Assembly: GCA_949775045.1 (NCBI GenBank)
Contig: OX459095.1
Coordinates: 21,604,811 to 21,668,810 of the forward strand
Origin: Metridium senile
Taxonomy: Eukaryota > Cnidaria > Anthozoa > Actiniaria > Metridiidae
Reading direction: 5' to 3'
DNA length: 64,000 bases
Part shown: positions 12,460 through 23,861 of the stretch, piece by piece
Layout: every line of letters starts with the position of its first letter
Position numbering within the stretch: position 1 is the first letter of the stretch
Position numbers and translations under genes: made by a program
Notes under the pieces: model-generated
Told to the model about the DNA's origin: nothing
The model's input: the letters and a program-made list of their open reading frames with translations, nothing else
The model's database searches: none

Positions 12460-12804
12460 ATTGGGCTGTCCTAATGCAATTAGACCTCTTTACCTCCGTA
12501 TGCAAATTGTCCATTTCAGACCATGTGATACAAGGTCTCTTGAAATATTGATTGGGCTGTCCTAATGCAATTAGACCTCTTTACCTCCGTATGCAAATTG
12601 TCCATTTCAGACCATGTGATACAAGGTCTCTTGAAATATTGATTGGGCTGTCCTAATGCAATTAGACCTCTTTACCTCCGTATGCAAATTGTCCATTTCA
12701 GACCATGTGATACAAGGTCTCCAGAAATATTGATTGGGCTGTCCTAATGCAATTAGACCTCTTTACCTCCGTATGCAAATTGTCCATTTCAGACCATGTG
12801 ATAC
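12460..12804. repeat. 91-bp tandem repeat, 3.8 copies, derived from a MITE end
   Basis: Units start ATTGGGCTGTCCTAATGCAA at 12460, 12551, 12642 and 12733, an exact 91-bp spacing, nearly identical apart from TCTTGA/TCCAGA at one junction. The unit's core ACCTCTTTACCTCCGTATGC appears once inverted at about 12892-12912 as GCATACAGAGGTAAAGAGGT. The array therefore looks like an amplified terminal inverted repeat. Confidence 0.9.
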
Positions 12805-13191
12805 TACCCTTGGGAATAAATAAATGTTATAACATGTTCTTCATAAAAGAACAATTCTCAAGGGAATGACACATAAGTCGGAAATGAGCAATTTGCATAC
12901 AGAGGTAAAGAGGTATATTGCTTTAATTTCTTAGTTTACTTCAACAATCATATCTTAACTTAATTACCAAGGTACAAATCAATATATTATATCTAAACAT
13001 TCAAAAACTTGTTAATAATTCATGAGAAATTTAAAAAAGAAATCGTAACCATGACGAATGTTTTAACTGAAGATATAGATTCACCCTAATTTACATAAAC
13101 TTTAACCTGAATTTTCTCTAATAAACTTTCATAAATCCTTGATTTTTTTTACAAAAACACAAAATATAGGTTGGAGTTTTTGAAGCCGTTC

Positions 13192-13285
13192 AATAAACTC
13201 GCAGATCGAGTTTTATCATGTTTAAAACCACTTGGCTTCGCCTCGTGGTTTTAAATCCTGTTAAAACACGATCTGCGAGTTTATT
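13192..13285. repeat. Near-perfect palindrome, 94 bp
   Basis: Arms AATAAACTCGCAGATCG and CGATCTGCGAGTTTATT, continuing inward through TTTAAAACCAC/GTGGTTTTAAA around a CTTGGCTTCGCCTC centre. Confidence 0.85.
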
Positions 13286-13473
13286 AAACTATACGAAACT
13301 GTTAGCTAATAACTACTTTGTTTTCATAAGTAAAAAGTTATTTGTTTGTCTCACAAATGTCAAAGGTTTGAACTGCTATGTTAGGACTGCTACTGCTAGT
13401 CTTCATCAGGTGATGGTATTTTGTTTTCATTTCATAGTTTTAGTGTTTTTACTCTGAGTATTTTAAAATTAAA

Positions 13474-13911
13474 TACAGTAAAAACCGCATATAAGAACCA
13501 GTAGATTAAGAACCACTAGGCTAAACTTTGCCTTTTTAAGCACCTGTTAAAAAAGAACCACTTTAGGCAAAAAACTAGACTGGTTCTTATATGAAAAGTT
13601 ACAAGATTTATTTTGTCATTTGAAAAACTATAAGTTGAGTCTGAATATGACCAAATTTAAAATCAATGCAAGAAAAATGTTTTACAAATGTATTATCAGT
13701 TAGTTCTCAGTGAGAATACATTCATCATTCAGATGCTTCTACATAATAATTTAAACATAAAGAACACTATATAAGGGAAATGGTTTTTGCTTTGTAAATA
13801 AGAACCAGTTAAGAACCACCTTAGCCTAATTTCTCACTAAATACCAATTATACAAGAACCACTTTAGCCTAACCTCGAAATAGTGGTTCTTATATGCAGG
13901 TTTATACTGTA
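13474..13911. mobile_element. TA-flanked MITE, family T, copy 1
   Basis: The left end TACAGTAAAAACCGCATATA and right end TATATGCAGGTTTATACTGT(A) are inverted, giving TIRs of about 28 bp bordered by TA. The interior repeats AAGAACCACTTTAGCCTAA-type units. A short relative lies at 60960-61140. The TA target site suggests a Tc1/mariner-type mobiliser (inference). Confidence 0.75.
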
Positions 13912-14298
13912 CATACAATGTGACCAGTTTTCAAGAACCGTACTATTTCTTGACTTGACTTGACTTAAACCTCACTTAAGTTGAGGCTCAACAAAAACAA
14001 AACACTGGATCAAACAGATCTTGGGCCCTATTTGTTAAATTTTTAAAAAGTTATTATATGCTTCCATCAAAAATATTTTGTAATCATTTGTCTTTATTTT
14101 TGTCAACAATGTCACACATCTTTTCTGGGTATATTCCTTGCATGAAATTTAAGGTGACTCGTCTTCCACTACCATTTTCTCTGATTTTGTTTTCATATGT
14201 CCTGATGGATTTAGCTTGCCCCACATCAATCTGTGACTAAACTTATCCACTATCTAGCCTGCATTGCCAGGCATTCCTTGTTGGCTTGCATTATCAAG

Positions 14299-15478
14299 TT
14301 ATTTTGAGTTCTCAATATTTGTTCTGAGTTCTTGAATTTTCTCTTTCTTTTCTTCTACAAGTCTTTGAAGATCTGCCAACTTACTCTCCTGAAATAAAAC
14401 AAGGTTTTAGAGAAGCATTCTGTTTTACATTTATTGGAGCTCTTTCACATAATGCATTTTAACATGCTAATGCATAAAATAGCAAGTTAATTGTCTTCAA
14501 CTCGCCACTATATATATCCCATTTAGATTGGCAACTTATATTGTAGACACACAAAACTGTGTCCCAACAAAAGCAACAAGCATTAAGCCAAGACTGAAAT
14601 GAAAGCTGGTTTTGTGCTCACCTGGTAATTGTGTCCCGGGGGTGGGGGACTCCCTTAGAAAATGGATAGGGGTGCTCGTTTTTGAAAATGACCCTAAAAT
14701 ACCGATTTCAGACCCTAAAAGGTACGACCACATTTAAAATTTCTTATAATTTTGTATAATCTTAAGTTCGAAAACTGACCCTAAAAGGTACAGTGCCAGT
14801 TTGAGGTACGCGAGGGACTTATTTTCGACCCTAAAAGGTCCGTCGAGCACCCCTATCTATTTTCTAAGGGAGTCCCCCCCCCGGAATTATGTATTGAAAT
14901 CAGACTTGTTTTCTAAAGGACTAATAATTTTTGTGACTTTTTTCATGTGCGTGTAATCATTGTACCACAATCAATTCTGCTGATAACAAGTCTGATGCAT
15001 TTCCAGCACAAAACCAGCATTCATTTCGGTCTTGGTTTGACGATTGTTGCTTAAGATGCGACGTTTTTTCGAAAGAGTGTATATTAAATACAGTCAATGT
15101 TGTCCACGTAATGTAAAGATTAACACTACAGCAAGTGGCAAGTGATTCTTCGTTCATTTCTTTTCAGCAGTTGAAATTTAGTGAACATGGAAAGAGAATT
15201 ATGGAATCTGTGTTCGCATATATCGAGCATTTAGAGCGAGCTTATGTGACATTTCTTTTAGTGCTTATGTCTTTTTGGTGGACAATTTTAATGTCATTGA
15301 TTGTAAATAGCTATATTAATACATCCAAAATGGTCTTTTCGTTCAGTCCACAAGTTAGACTTACTCGCTCTTTGATGTTAATGTTTTCACGTAAATAAAA
15401 CCCTGCAGCACCACCAAGTAATGAACCAATAACAATAACAGCTACAAGCCGAGACACTCTACTTCTTTGCAGTACCAT
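14299..15478 (-). CDS. 67-residue single-pass membrane coiled-coil protein, two exons
   Basis: complement(join(14299..14388,15365..15478)). Exon 1 (114 nt, 38 codons) starts at the ATG at 15478 and ends GAGCGA before GTAAGT. Exon 2 (90 nt) follows TTTATTTCAG and ends in TAA. Phases match (0/0). The N-terminus is basic (MVLQRSRVSR). A hydrophobic segment rich in small residues follows (about 11-29, LVAVIVIGSLLGGAAGFYL), then a Glu/Lys-rich, helix-forming tail predicted to be coiled coil. AATAAA on the minus strand lies about 200 nt downstream (14093-14098). Size and layout recall small mitochondrial inner-membrane proteins; the GG..AGFYL..N pattern is loosely like STMP1, but that is only a resemblance. 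Both exons are below usual ORF-length cut-offs, so this gene is easily missed. Confidence 0.65.
14636..14883. mobile_element. MITE with GGGGGACTCCC-type TIRs
   Basis: Left GGGGGACTCCCTTAGAAAAT and GGATAGGGGTGCTCG; right CGAGCACCCCTATCTATTTT and CTAAGGGAGTCCCCC. The interior repeats ACCCTAAAAGGTACG. A related copy is at 24627-24887. It lies in the intron of the 67-residue gene. Confidence 0.8.
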
Positions 15479-15739
15479 TTTGACCAAAAACTACAGAGAA
15501 ATGAGATTTTTCTGGACAATTCGATCCACCATGTTGGTTTTGGCGATAACCGTTTAAGTCAGGCGTTCCTAACTTTCACGAGAAAGATTGGGACCTGTGT
15601 AACTAAATGAAAACAGGGATCCCAATCAATGTGTTGACTTCTTTTTGTGAGGTTTTAATTTCCAAACTATCCATACAAAAAGACTAATAATGTTTTCCCA
15701 GCCAACTTGACAATGTCGGCACCATCTGTTGAAACAGAT

Positions 15740-16240
15740 CAAGAAATAGAGGGAAAAAAGAAGAAAAACAAAAAACAAACCCCAATCAAGCAAACAACAA
15801 ACAAACAGACAAACAAAAAGATAGACAAACAGACAATCAAACAAACACCAATCAATCAAACTTTGAACAAACAAACAAGCAAACAACAAACAAACGAATA
15901 AACAACCAAAAAAGGGACAGACAAATAGGCAGATAGACAAACAAGCAAACAAGCAAACAACAAACAAACAAACAGAGCCGTCAGAAAAACAAAAAGACAG
16001 ACCAAAAGACAAACAAATAAAATAAATCCAAATCAAGCAAATAACAAACGAACGAATAAATAACCAAAAAACGGACAGACAAACAGACAGATAGACATAA
16101 ATATAAAACAAACAAGAAGAAAGCACTGATACAAAACAAAATATAAGAAATCAATAACGTAAAACAAAAGAAAGCAACAAAAAGAAATATAGGGCAAAGG
16201 AGAAGAAAAAAATACACAAAAAAAGAATGATCAGAAGATA
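15740..16240. repeat. (CAAA/CAGA)n low-complexity tract
   Basis: Dense CAAACAAACAGACAAA-type repeats. The long minus-strand frames here (Cys/Phe/Leu-rich) result from the repeat and are not genes. Confidence 0.9.
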
Positions 16241-16629
16241 AGTCGAAAAAAAAATATCATAAAAACACAAACAGGTAAGTAACACATCAATCCCCAGTTC
16301 TCAGTTGAACGTGTTGAAAATAAAACATTTCAAAAAAAATCTCACCTCATAAAATTTAATAAAAGTAAAATAAATGCATAGCTATTTATTTCCGTGTAAA
16401 CCAAAATTAACCCCACAATATTGAATCTGAAAAAAAAAAAAAAACCATTTGAATTTACAACCTTGATATAATTGCTTGGTCTCTCTATATTGGGCTTTCA
16501 AATTCATTAGTTTAATTTGACTCGGCTCATTTCTAGTTTTGAAATCTTTAATTTATACCTATTGATTTAGAACTCTTTGAAAATTGCCTCATATTTTAGC
16601 TGATTTATAAAAGAAATGGTGTGAAAAAT

Positions 16630-18160
16630 AAATTACCAATGAAGGGCATTGTCATTGAGAGAGCGAAATGGGAGATCACAAAGGATCAAAACTAGAAGAA
16701 CCCGAAGTAAGACAATTCAAGAAAAGGGCCGATTGGAATCGAGAAGAGAATACTTCAATTCGGAACAACGGATGTAGTAATACAATAAATGACCGTAAAC
16801 ATCGGGAATGCGTATGAAAACAGCACATTGATGACTAACAACACACACCCTAGGGTACGGTACAGCCCCTGTGGGAGGTTATTGGTAATCACTTCTTGGG
16901 TTTTATCCGAAAAAGATAAATATGCCGTAATAGAAAAGATGATTTTAATAACAGCGGCCAATAAGAAAGTAATGTACGAGTCAAATCCAAAGGTGCCCAT
17001 CCCCCCCCCGGGCAAACCCCCGGGCATTTGACTTTTTGAAAAAAAATTGGTCAAATTCCCCACCATCTGGGCAAACTGAACAGTCAAATGCCCCACTATT
17101 GAAACAACAGAATGGTCAAATGCCCGCCCCTCGAGCTCGAGTCAGTGATAAACTCAAATTTTACTTTAAGTAGAAAAGAAAATACTTAAACTTCCTTCTA
17201 CTACATGACGTCTCATGAACATGGTAGACAAAACTTGTACAATCAAATATGAAGGGAAATTTCAAAAAACGTTGAAGAAGAGAATGGTTATTGGCAATTT
17301 TTGATTGGTGATTGCACGACCGAAAGATGGATCTCGATATAATTCACAAATCTATCTTAAAAACTGAAATAACTTGGATTTTCTTTGCACTTTTCGACTC
17401 TAAAACACAAAGACAAGCATTTATACTTCGTCAATTTAATTTTACTTGTGAAAGAACAGTACCCAGAGCTCCTTTGCAATCGCTGTTCGTCAATCGCCAA
17501 TTCTTTCTGACGTTTTTTGAGATAGGTGTATAACAAGGAAAAACTATCTATCAATTCTTTGCTTTTCGTTTCCGTTCCCGTGTGACTTTTGCCTGATCAT
17601 GGGCTACCTGTGGTTAGGACTCCAATGCTTTCTGGGTATTTTTAAAGATGGCCGACACTCGTCAAATGCCCGCCCGTTCAAGTAGCTAATCGGCGTCAAA
17701 TTCCCCACTATACGGAACCCAAGTCTTGTCAAATGCCCGGGGTTTGCCCGGGGGGGGGGATGGGCACCTTTGGATTTGACTCGTACATAACGTTCATAAT
17801 TAAAGGGAACTTCGATTTGTTCTTCATACTGTCTTCAATCTGATACCCGGGAGTAGAGGGTGGGCGGCGTAACTGAAAAGTACAATTCCTATCACAACAG
17901 GAAACGTTTCAATGTTACAATAATCAAGTTTGTCAATGTCCCATTGCTCGCTTACGTGAATACTGAATATGGTCACAGCTGTTACAGTTGTTAAAAGAGC
18001 AACTGTGCAGATCAGGCTAAGCCAAGCTACATGAGAAAGCTGTTGAAGAAAAACCGTGGGTAGAACCACCAAATGGTGATCCATCCTCGCTGGCTAATTG
18101 GATAGCTAGGGAAAGCATGAGTCAGCAAAAAACCGCTTAGGACCTTTTTTTCTTCTTCTT
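16630..18160 (-). pseudogene. Decayed partial copy of the VIAAT-like transporter, split by a MITE
   Basis: Reverse-complement matches cover the parent at about 21370-22075: 18160 down to 17790 matches the parent first part (through GTTCATAATTAAAG inverted), and 16972 down to about 16630 matches the rest (GGCCAATAAGAAAGT inverted, then ATTACTACATCCGTTGTT). Identity is high over long stretches. The copy has a deletion of about 7 nt next to ACCAAATGGTGATCC relative to the parent, other small indels near 16680-16760, and an 815-bp insertion (16973-17787), so it cannot encode the transporter. It lies about 4 kb upstream of the parent in opposite orientation, suggesting an inverted local duplication. 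Confidence 0.85.
16973..17787. mobile_element. PIF/Harbinger-type MITE, TAA target duplication
   Basis: The ends are TGTACGAGTCAAATCCAAAG and CTTTGGATTTGACTCGTACA, perfect inverts. The TIRs continue through GGTGCCCATC, a C/G run and CGGGCATTTGAC to about 55 bp. TAA flanks both ends (16970-16972, 17788-17790), and comparison with the intact parent gene shows only one TAA at the empty site. The 3-bp TWA duplication fits PIF/Harbinger. Confidence 0.85.
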
Positions 18161-18927
18161 TTCATTTTCGTTGCACGCTTCTGTTTCATAAAGACAACTA
18201 ATAATCAAAGATTGGCAGCATACTGTCAATCACCGACCAATCATCAAGAATATCAGCAAAAACGGGATGTAAACAAACGCACCGTATAGGGAGAATTAAG
18301 AACAATTTGGGCGATCTTAAGCAATGTAAGGCGATCTTAGACAATATAAGGCGATCTTAGGCAATATAACATATAAGGCAATGATAGGTAGGCACTCTAC
18401 TGATGGATTTTCAGCAAAAAAGAATTGTAAACACAGGCAATAGAGTGATTTTCATTTAACCGTGAAATAATATTTAGTTTGTACTTGTTGGTAATAAAAG
18501 AACAAAAGAAAACAATAGATTCAGAGTGTAGTAACAACTATTAGTTTGCCAATTCTTTCACGGACATACGAAAATTACTCTATATGGCGATTTTAGGCAA
18601 CGCAAGGACCCATACAAGGCCTAACACTTTGTAGTTTGACAGTACATGTCACACTCTTAGCCAGTCAGCTAGATTCTTAAATTGACAGTACAATGTATTT
18701 ATATAACATGCAGTATATGCAGGTAATGGATGTGCGATATTTCATGCATGTAATTTTATGATAAAAAAAACGGCAACACTGGATTCATTTGATAAAATTG
18801 GTCAGTATGCATGAGAAACTGGGTTCTAGTATGAATAGATTGTTTAGTGGCATAAGATAAAATTTATGCATGAGAGAGGTCCTTTATCCAAAAGTAACAT
18901 TGGGCGACTGGTGCTCTGTTGCCCAGA

Positions 18928-19603
18928 CCCGACGTAACCAATCGAACGATTCGGTAATCGAACGCAATCGAATCCAATCAAATGATGGGATTCGATTGCG
19001 TTTGGTAATCGAATGAAATCGAATGCTAAAAAAGTTGTGAATTCGATTAAATTCGATTTCCGAACGCAATCGAATGCTTGATTGTGTTTGATTTCCGAAC
19101 GGTAATCAAATAAAGTCGAATGCTAAAATAAATTGAAACGTATGAAATAAACTCAATTTCTGGCAATTCTAAACCCAAAGTATTTGTTCCCAGACTTTGC
19201 TATAAACATAACATTTTTTATTTGAACCAATCAGGGCAAATAAATCTTCTTTCTCTTTATAAATCTCTTATCTCATTCTCTGTGCACAACGTACGTTCTG
19301 TGAACTCATCACAACATGTTTATTTTGTTATTGGCTTGTCTAATAGAAGGAAAATATTTCTATCAATATTAACCTCTTTCTTTTAATACGGAAAACAAAG
19401 TGATTGCCGCGCTAGAAAATCAAAATCGAAGAAAATCGAATGATTTTAACAATCAAATGTTCGATTATGTTCGATTGGCTCAAAAAAAGTTGTAAATTCG
19501 ATTTCATTCGATTACCGAATACACTCGAATCCAATCATTCGATTGAATTCGATTGAATTCGATTGAATCGAACGTTCGATTTCGTTCGATTGGTTACGTC
19601 GGG
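18928..19603. mobile_element. MITE rich in ATTCGATT words, 6-bp target duplication
   Basis: The left end CCCGACGTAACCAATCGAAC and right end GTTCGATTGGTTACGTCGGG are perfect inverts. CCCAGA flanks both sides (18922-18927, 19604-19609). The interior 676 bp is filled with variants of AATCGAATG and ATTCGATT in both orientations. There is no plausible protein. Confidence 0.8.
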
Positions 19604-19739
19604 CCCAGAGTAGATGCCATGCAAGACCCTGATCTCGATATCATATGAATATGTGCACAATATCTTAGTATGGACTACATGTAGAAGGAACTCATTGCCA
19701 AAAAGTTGCAATACACATCATAAGAATGACAAATAATAG

Positions 19740-19796
19740 ACAGCCCAAAGTGGCCGTATTAACGGGCCGGTGGCCGTAAGGCGGGGTTTCACTGTA
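19740..19796. repeat. Fragment of a dispersed repeat ending TTTCACTGTA
   Basis: GTGGCCGTATTAACGGGCCG then GTGGCCGTAAGGCGGGGTTT form two short related units. No partner end was found. The remaining bases from 19797 to 20922 hold nothing recognised apart from the 5' flank of the transporter gene. Confidence 0.35.
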
Positions 19797-20922
19797 TCAA
19801 CTTTTTGGCAACTTTTCCCTAAATGTTTCCACCAGATTTCGCACATAACCAAAATGAAAACAAAAATGCAAAATTTGCTTAATTCCATTTGTGTAAAAAG
19901 TGAACAATTTTTCTACCTCAAGGTCTACTCCATAATGTCGGTTCCTGTCACTGAACAGACCAACCCAACTATATCGATTCCATCTTCATTTGCTTATTTT
20001 GATAGAAAGATCCAGGTTTTGTGTAGGAGGACCAAAAAGGATCGCTATAAAAATATCTAATTAGTTTCTTTTAATAGAATTAAAATTAAAATCAGGGGGG
20101 AAAAAAAATTAAAATCAGAACTCAACGTGTGCCCGGCAGAAATCAAAGATAGATCCATTTACCAGCTAACCATAGCCTAGCTAGTGAGCGTAATCCATCC
20201 CATCATGACTATCACAGAATGCTTTGCCTGCTTTTCTTTGTGAAATAGTGACCAATTTTTCTGTTATATGTATTCTCAGTAGGGAATGAAAAGGAAACTC
20301 AAAGATATTGTATATACTTAAAGTAAATTGACAACAGATATTGCTCTTCCTATAAAAAGAATTCAATAAACCATTAGCATCCAAAGATATATTTTTGTAA
20401 ATAAGTTTATACATAGCAGCGGGGCATCACAGACGTCAACAATGGCAATTATCTGCCATGTTTTCATTGCTGGCGTGTATTTAACGACATTAGATGACAT
20501 ATTGCACAATCTTCAAAACTAGACAGTAATGAATTGAAATGCGTTCGGTGTATAAGTGAAATACAGATACATGAGAAAAATATCAGACAGTGCTGCCTTT
20601 GATGCTTTGAGAAACGGAATTGAACTACTGTAACTTCAGTAGCCATTCATAAAACAAGGTTTTACTGATTGTTTCGTCTAATCGTGTTGGCGGATAAGTG
20701 TTTTGGATCACGCCTGCTGTAATTCCGGGACAGTTTTCGATTGTATCGACTCGTTGACAAAGGCTGTTTAATTATTATTACTACACACTTGAACTAACGT
20801 TCGACGAAGCACAGCAACGTAAACGAACAGTCAGTTAGTAAATTTTCATAACTGCATTGCAAACACTGAAAAGACTGAAAAAACCGGCTAAACTTATTGA
20901 CTTGGAAGAGGGGTAATTTTCA

Positions 20923-22254
20923 ATGGTATTTTCAATTATTTCTTACCAAAGCATTCAGAATGATAGTGGCAATGACACCGATGGTAAAGCATCAAGCGAA
21001 CAAGACAACAACAACACAGAAGAGAACAAAAAGAGCCCGTCATGCCAAGCTGCATGGAATCTATTCAACATGGTAGAAGGCACGGGTATGCTTGGTCTAC
21101 CATACGCTGTCAAAGAAGGTGGTTTTTTGGTGGTAGTTGGACTAGCTCTGCTAGCTATTATATCAAACTACACTGGGCAAATCCTTATTAGTTGTCTTTA
21201 TGAAAAAGAAGCGTGCAACGACAGTGAAAAGGAAGACAAAAACACTGAAACAAAGATACGCGTGAGGTCAACGTACGAGGAAGTTGGGCGCGCTTGTTTT
21301 CCCAGTTTTGGCGGGAAACTAATAATAGTTGTTCAGGTTGTTGAGCTTGTGTTTGTGTCGACGTTATACTTGGTCCTAAGCGGTTCTTTGCTGACTCATG
21401 CTTTCCCTAGCTATCCAATAAGCCAGCGAGGATGGATCGCCATTAGCGCTTTGGTGGTTCTACCCACGGTTTTTCTTCAACAGCTTTCTCATGTAGCTTG
21501 GCTTAGCCTAATCAGCACAGTTGCTCTTTTAACAACTGTAACAGCTGTGACCATATTTAGTATTCACGTTAGCGAGCAATGGGACATTGACAAACTTGAT
21601 AATTGTAACATTGAAACGTTTCCTGTTGGGATAGGAATTGTACTTTTCAGTTACGCCGCCCACCCTCTACTCCCAGGTATTGAAGACAGTTTGAAGAACA
21701 AATCGAAGTTCCCTTTAATTATGAACGTTACTTTCTTATTGGCCGCTGTTACTAAAATCATCTTTTCTATTACGGCATATTTATCTTTTTCGGATAAAAC
21801 CCAAGAAGTGATTACCAATAACCTCCCACAGGGGCTGTACCGTACCCTAGGGTGTGTGTTGTTAGTCATCAATGTGCTGTTTTCATACGCATTCCCGATG
21901 TTTACGGTCATTTATTGTATTACTACATCCGTTGTTTCGAAGTATTCTCTTCTCGATTCCGGTTACCTTGGCCCTTTTCTTGTCGTTCTTCGGGTAATTC
22001 TAGTTTTGATCACTTTACTATCAGCACTTTTAATCCCCCATTTCGCTCTCTTGATGTCCTTCATTGGTAATTTAACCGGAACGTTTCTTATTTTTGTTTT
22101 CCCAGCGCTTTTTCATTTGAAGTTACGAAAAGGGGATTTGAGGCTTTGGCAAGTTATACTTAATGTCGGTATTATTATATTTGGTGTTGTAGCTGGGGCA
22201 GTAGGGGTTTATACCTCGGGTTTGGCACTTGTAAAGGCTTATATTGCAGCCTAA
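20923..22254 (+). CDS. Vesicular inhibitory amino acid transporter-like protein (SLC32 family), single exon
   Basis: 443 residues in one open frame. An acidic, Asn-rich cytosolic N-terminus (1-40) is followed by the amino acid/auxin permease fold (Aa_trans). Visible family segments: AAWNLFNMVEGTGMLGLPYA (44-61, first helix), YTGQILISCLYE (83-94), ELVFVSTLYLVLSGSLL (141-157), ETFPVGIGIVLFSYAAHPLLPGIE (231-254), DKTQEVITNNLP (291-302), and IPHFALLMSFIGNLTG (371-386). These match VGAT/VIAAT-type proteins of the SLC32/36/38 superfamily, slightly shorter than human SLC32A1 (525 aa). About 9-11 hydrophobic helices are apparent. Known family role: H+-driven loading of GABA/glycine into vesicles; the substrate here is inferred. 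The start MVFSIISY is the first Met, and an upstream 5' exon cannot be excluded. AATAAA occurs at 22499. A partial pseudogene copy lies upstream. Confidence 0.9.
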   Translation: MVFSIISYQSIQNDSGNDTDGKASSEQDNNNTEENKKSPSCQAAWNLFNMVEGTGMLGLPYAVKEGGFLVVVGLALLAIISNYTGQILISCLYEKEACNDSEKEDKNTETKIRVRSTYEEVGRACFPSFGGKLIIVVQVVELVFVSTLYLVLSGSLLTHAFPSYPISQRGWIAISALVVLPTVFLQQLSHVAWLSLISTVALLTTVTAVTIFSIHVSEQWDIDKLDNCNIETFPVGIGIVLFSYAAHPLLPGIEDSLKNKSKFPLIMNVTFLLAAVTKIIFSITAYLSFSDKTQEVITNNLPQGLYRTLGCVLLVINVLFSYAFPMFTVIYCITTSVVSKYSLLDSGYLGPFLVVLRVILVLITLLSALLIPHFALLMSFIGNLTGTFLIFVFPALFHLKLRKGDLRLWQVILNVGIIIFGVVAGAVGVYTSGLALVKAYIAA

Positions 22255-22498
22255 CATAAAAAACGCAGGTGAAAGTTATAAAGCAGCATAACTAACTAAC
22301 CTGCTAACTAAAACATTGTATTATTATTATTAAGATTTGAAAAGTGGTTTTCTTAGTTCATCTTACAGTAAAAACTACACATGCACGAAATAGTGTACTA
22401 TGCCTTTTATACATCGGTTAAAAGATAAGATGATGGATCGAAAATCGAGCAAACATTCAGTTAAAAACGTGGCATTTCTCTAGTTCACAAAGTTTTGG

Positions 22499-22504
22499 AA
22501 TAAA
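22499..22504 (+). terminator. Poly(A) signal of the SLC32-like gene
   Basis: AATAAA 245 nt after the stop codon, in an AT-rich 3' flank. Confidence 0.6.
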
Positions 22505-23084
22505 TATTAAGACAATTAAATTCTGGATTCTCAATTGATAGGTATAATTAAAGTTTAGATTTAAAGATTAAACAAAACTGAATATTCGCCACTCGCAAGC
22601 CAGTTGAAATTATTGCGACCAATTTGAATGCATGTCAATTCAAGTTTGTACGCCAAACAATTTAGTCGTACGTGGGGGTCGTGGTCGTCGTTTGGGCAAA
22701 TTAGTTTTCATTTATAAGTCATGGTTGGGGTCCGAGATAATTTTTGTAACTAACTTAATATGCATTACATCTTTTCTTTTATTCAAAAAAAAAAGATGTT
22801 TGAGTTTTGTTCTCAAATGTATACGTAGGTTTTCAGTTAATTATATTAAACTGAGGATGGTGTATGGGAGCTGACGTGTTTGTTTAGTTATTTGTTTTAA
22901 CAGTGAGGACACTCGAACCGACGTCCCTTGAGCGAATAGATTAGAAATAAGATTTATTATGAAGACTTAGTGTATTTGAAATCAATGCTTCATTTTAAGA
23001 GCTAGGTTTTAAAGCAGTAGAAGTTTCAGAAAATAATAACACGAAAACTAATGTCAAGTGTTCAAGGTTCGAGTATCCTCACTG

Positions 23085-23290
23085 TAATTGTTCTGTTTTG
23101 TTTTTCTCAATATTTTTATTCTCTTTCTCGGCTCCATTTTCTTTCCTCTCTTTTTCCCTTTCCTTTGCATTTCTTTTCTCTATTCTCTTTTCTTTCTTTA
23201 TATATATGTATATTTATTTTTCTTCTGTTATTTGTTATTCATTTTCGTTGTTTTTCATCATCATTCTCTTGTATTCTTCTGTCTCGAAAA
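23085..23290. repeat. Pyrimidine-rich low-complexity tract
   Basis: A TTTTCTTTCTCT-type run. Overlapping Phe/Leu/Ser-rich frames in all three plus-strand phases are artefacts. No gene is seen from 22505 to 24492 apart from repeats. Confidence 0.8.
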
Positions 23291-23341
23291 TATGATGACC
23301 ACCACCTGGTCAAACTCCGTTACTCATTGAGTGTCAAATTA

Positions 23342-23487
23342 ATTACTCAGGCTACCCCGCAGGTGAGCCCGAGTCTAAAGGTTTACCTTTTCTATCTATG
23401 GGTCTATCGTTGCGTCGAGATTACACATGACGTAAGGCCACAGGTAAACCACCTATCAATTACTACTCTATAACGTAGCCTGAGTAA
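23342..23487. mobile_element. Short MITE, TTACTCAGGCTAC ends
   Basis: The left end TTACTCAGGCTAC (23342) and right end GTAGCCTGAGTAA (23475-23487) are perfect 13-bp inverts around 120 bp of non-coding DNA. Confidence 0.6.
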
Positions 23488-23861
23488 ACGCACTAAGTGC
23501 GTCTAGTTCATTTAAGTTCGCTGAGCAAGCATAATAAGTCAATTATATTTGTGTGAAAATTCAGCATTGCATGTAGAAATGAGTAACATAAGTTACAGGA
23601 AAAAGTTTTAAGACATTTTGATGCCTGGTTTCCGAGTTTTGAAGTATTGAAATTGATATTATTTTACCTACCGGTAAATTGAAAGATTTTGCCTCAAAAC
23701 CCCAAAATAGAATCCAAATTATTCAATATATCCCGTCATGTTAAGCGTTTGAAGTTTTGTCCGCCATGTTTGTCCCCTTCACTGGGGCACAAATAAGGCC
23801 GCTCCATATATTTTTTTTAAAAACTGCGTCAGGTTTGCAGCTCGCCCATAACCGGCCGGCC

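Noticed and set aside
12460..12804. CRISPR-like spaced repeats
   Set aside because: Contiguous 91-bp tandem with no spacers, in a eukaryotic genome.
15626..16217. 166- and 78-codon Cys/Leu/Phe-rich minus-strand frames resembling membrane proteins
   Set aside because: Encoded by CAAA/CAGA low-complexity repeats, with no conserved motifs and no splice or start support.
16755..17096. 113-codon minus-strand frame with transporter similarity
   Set aside because: It is the decayed transporter copy read through into the MITE end, not a gene by itself.
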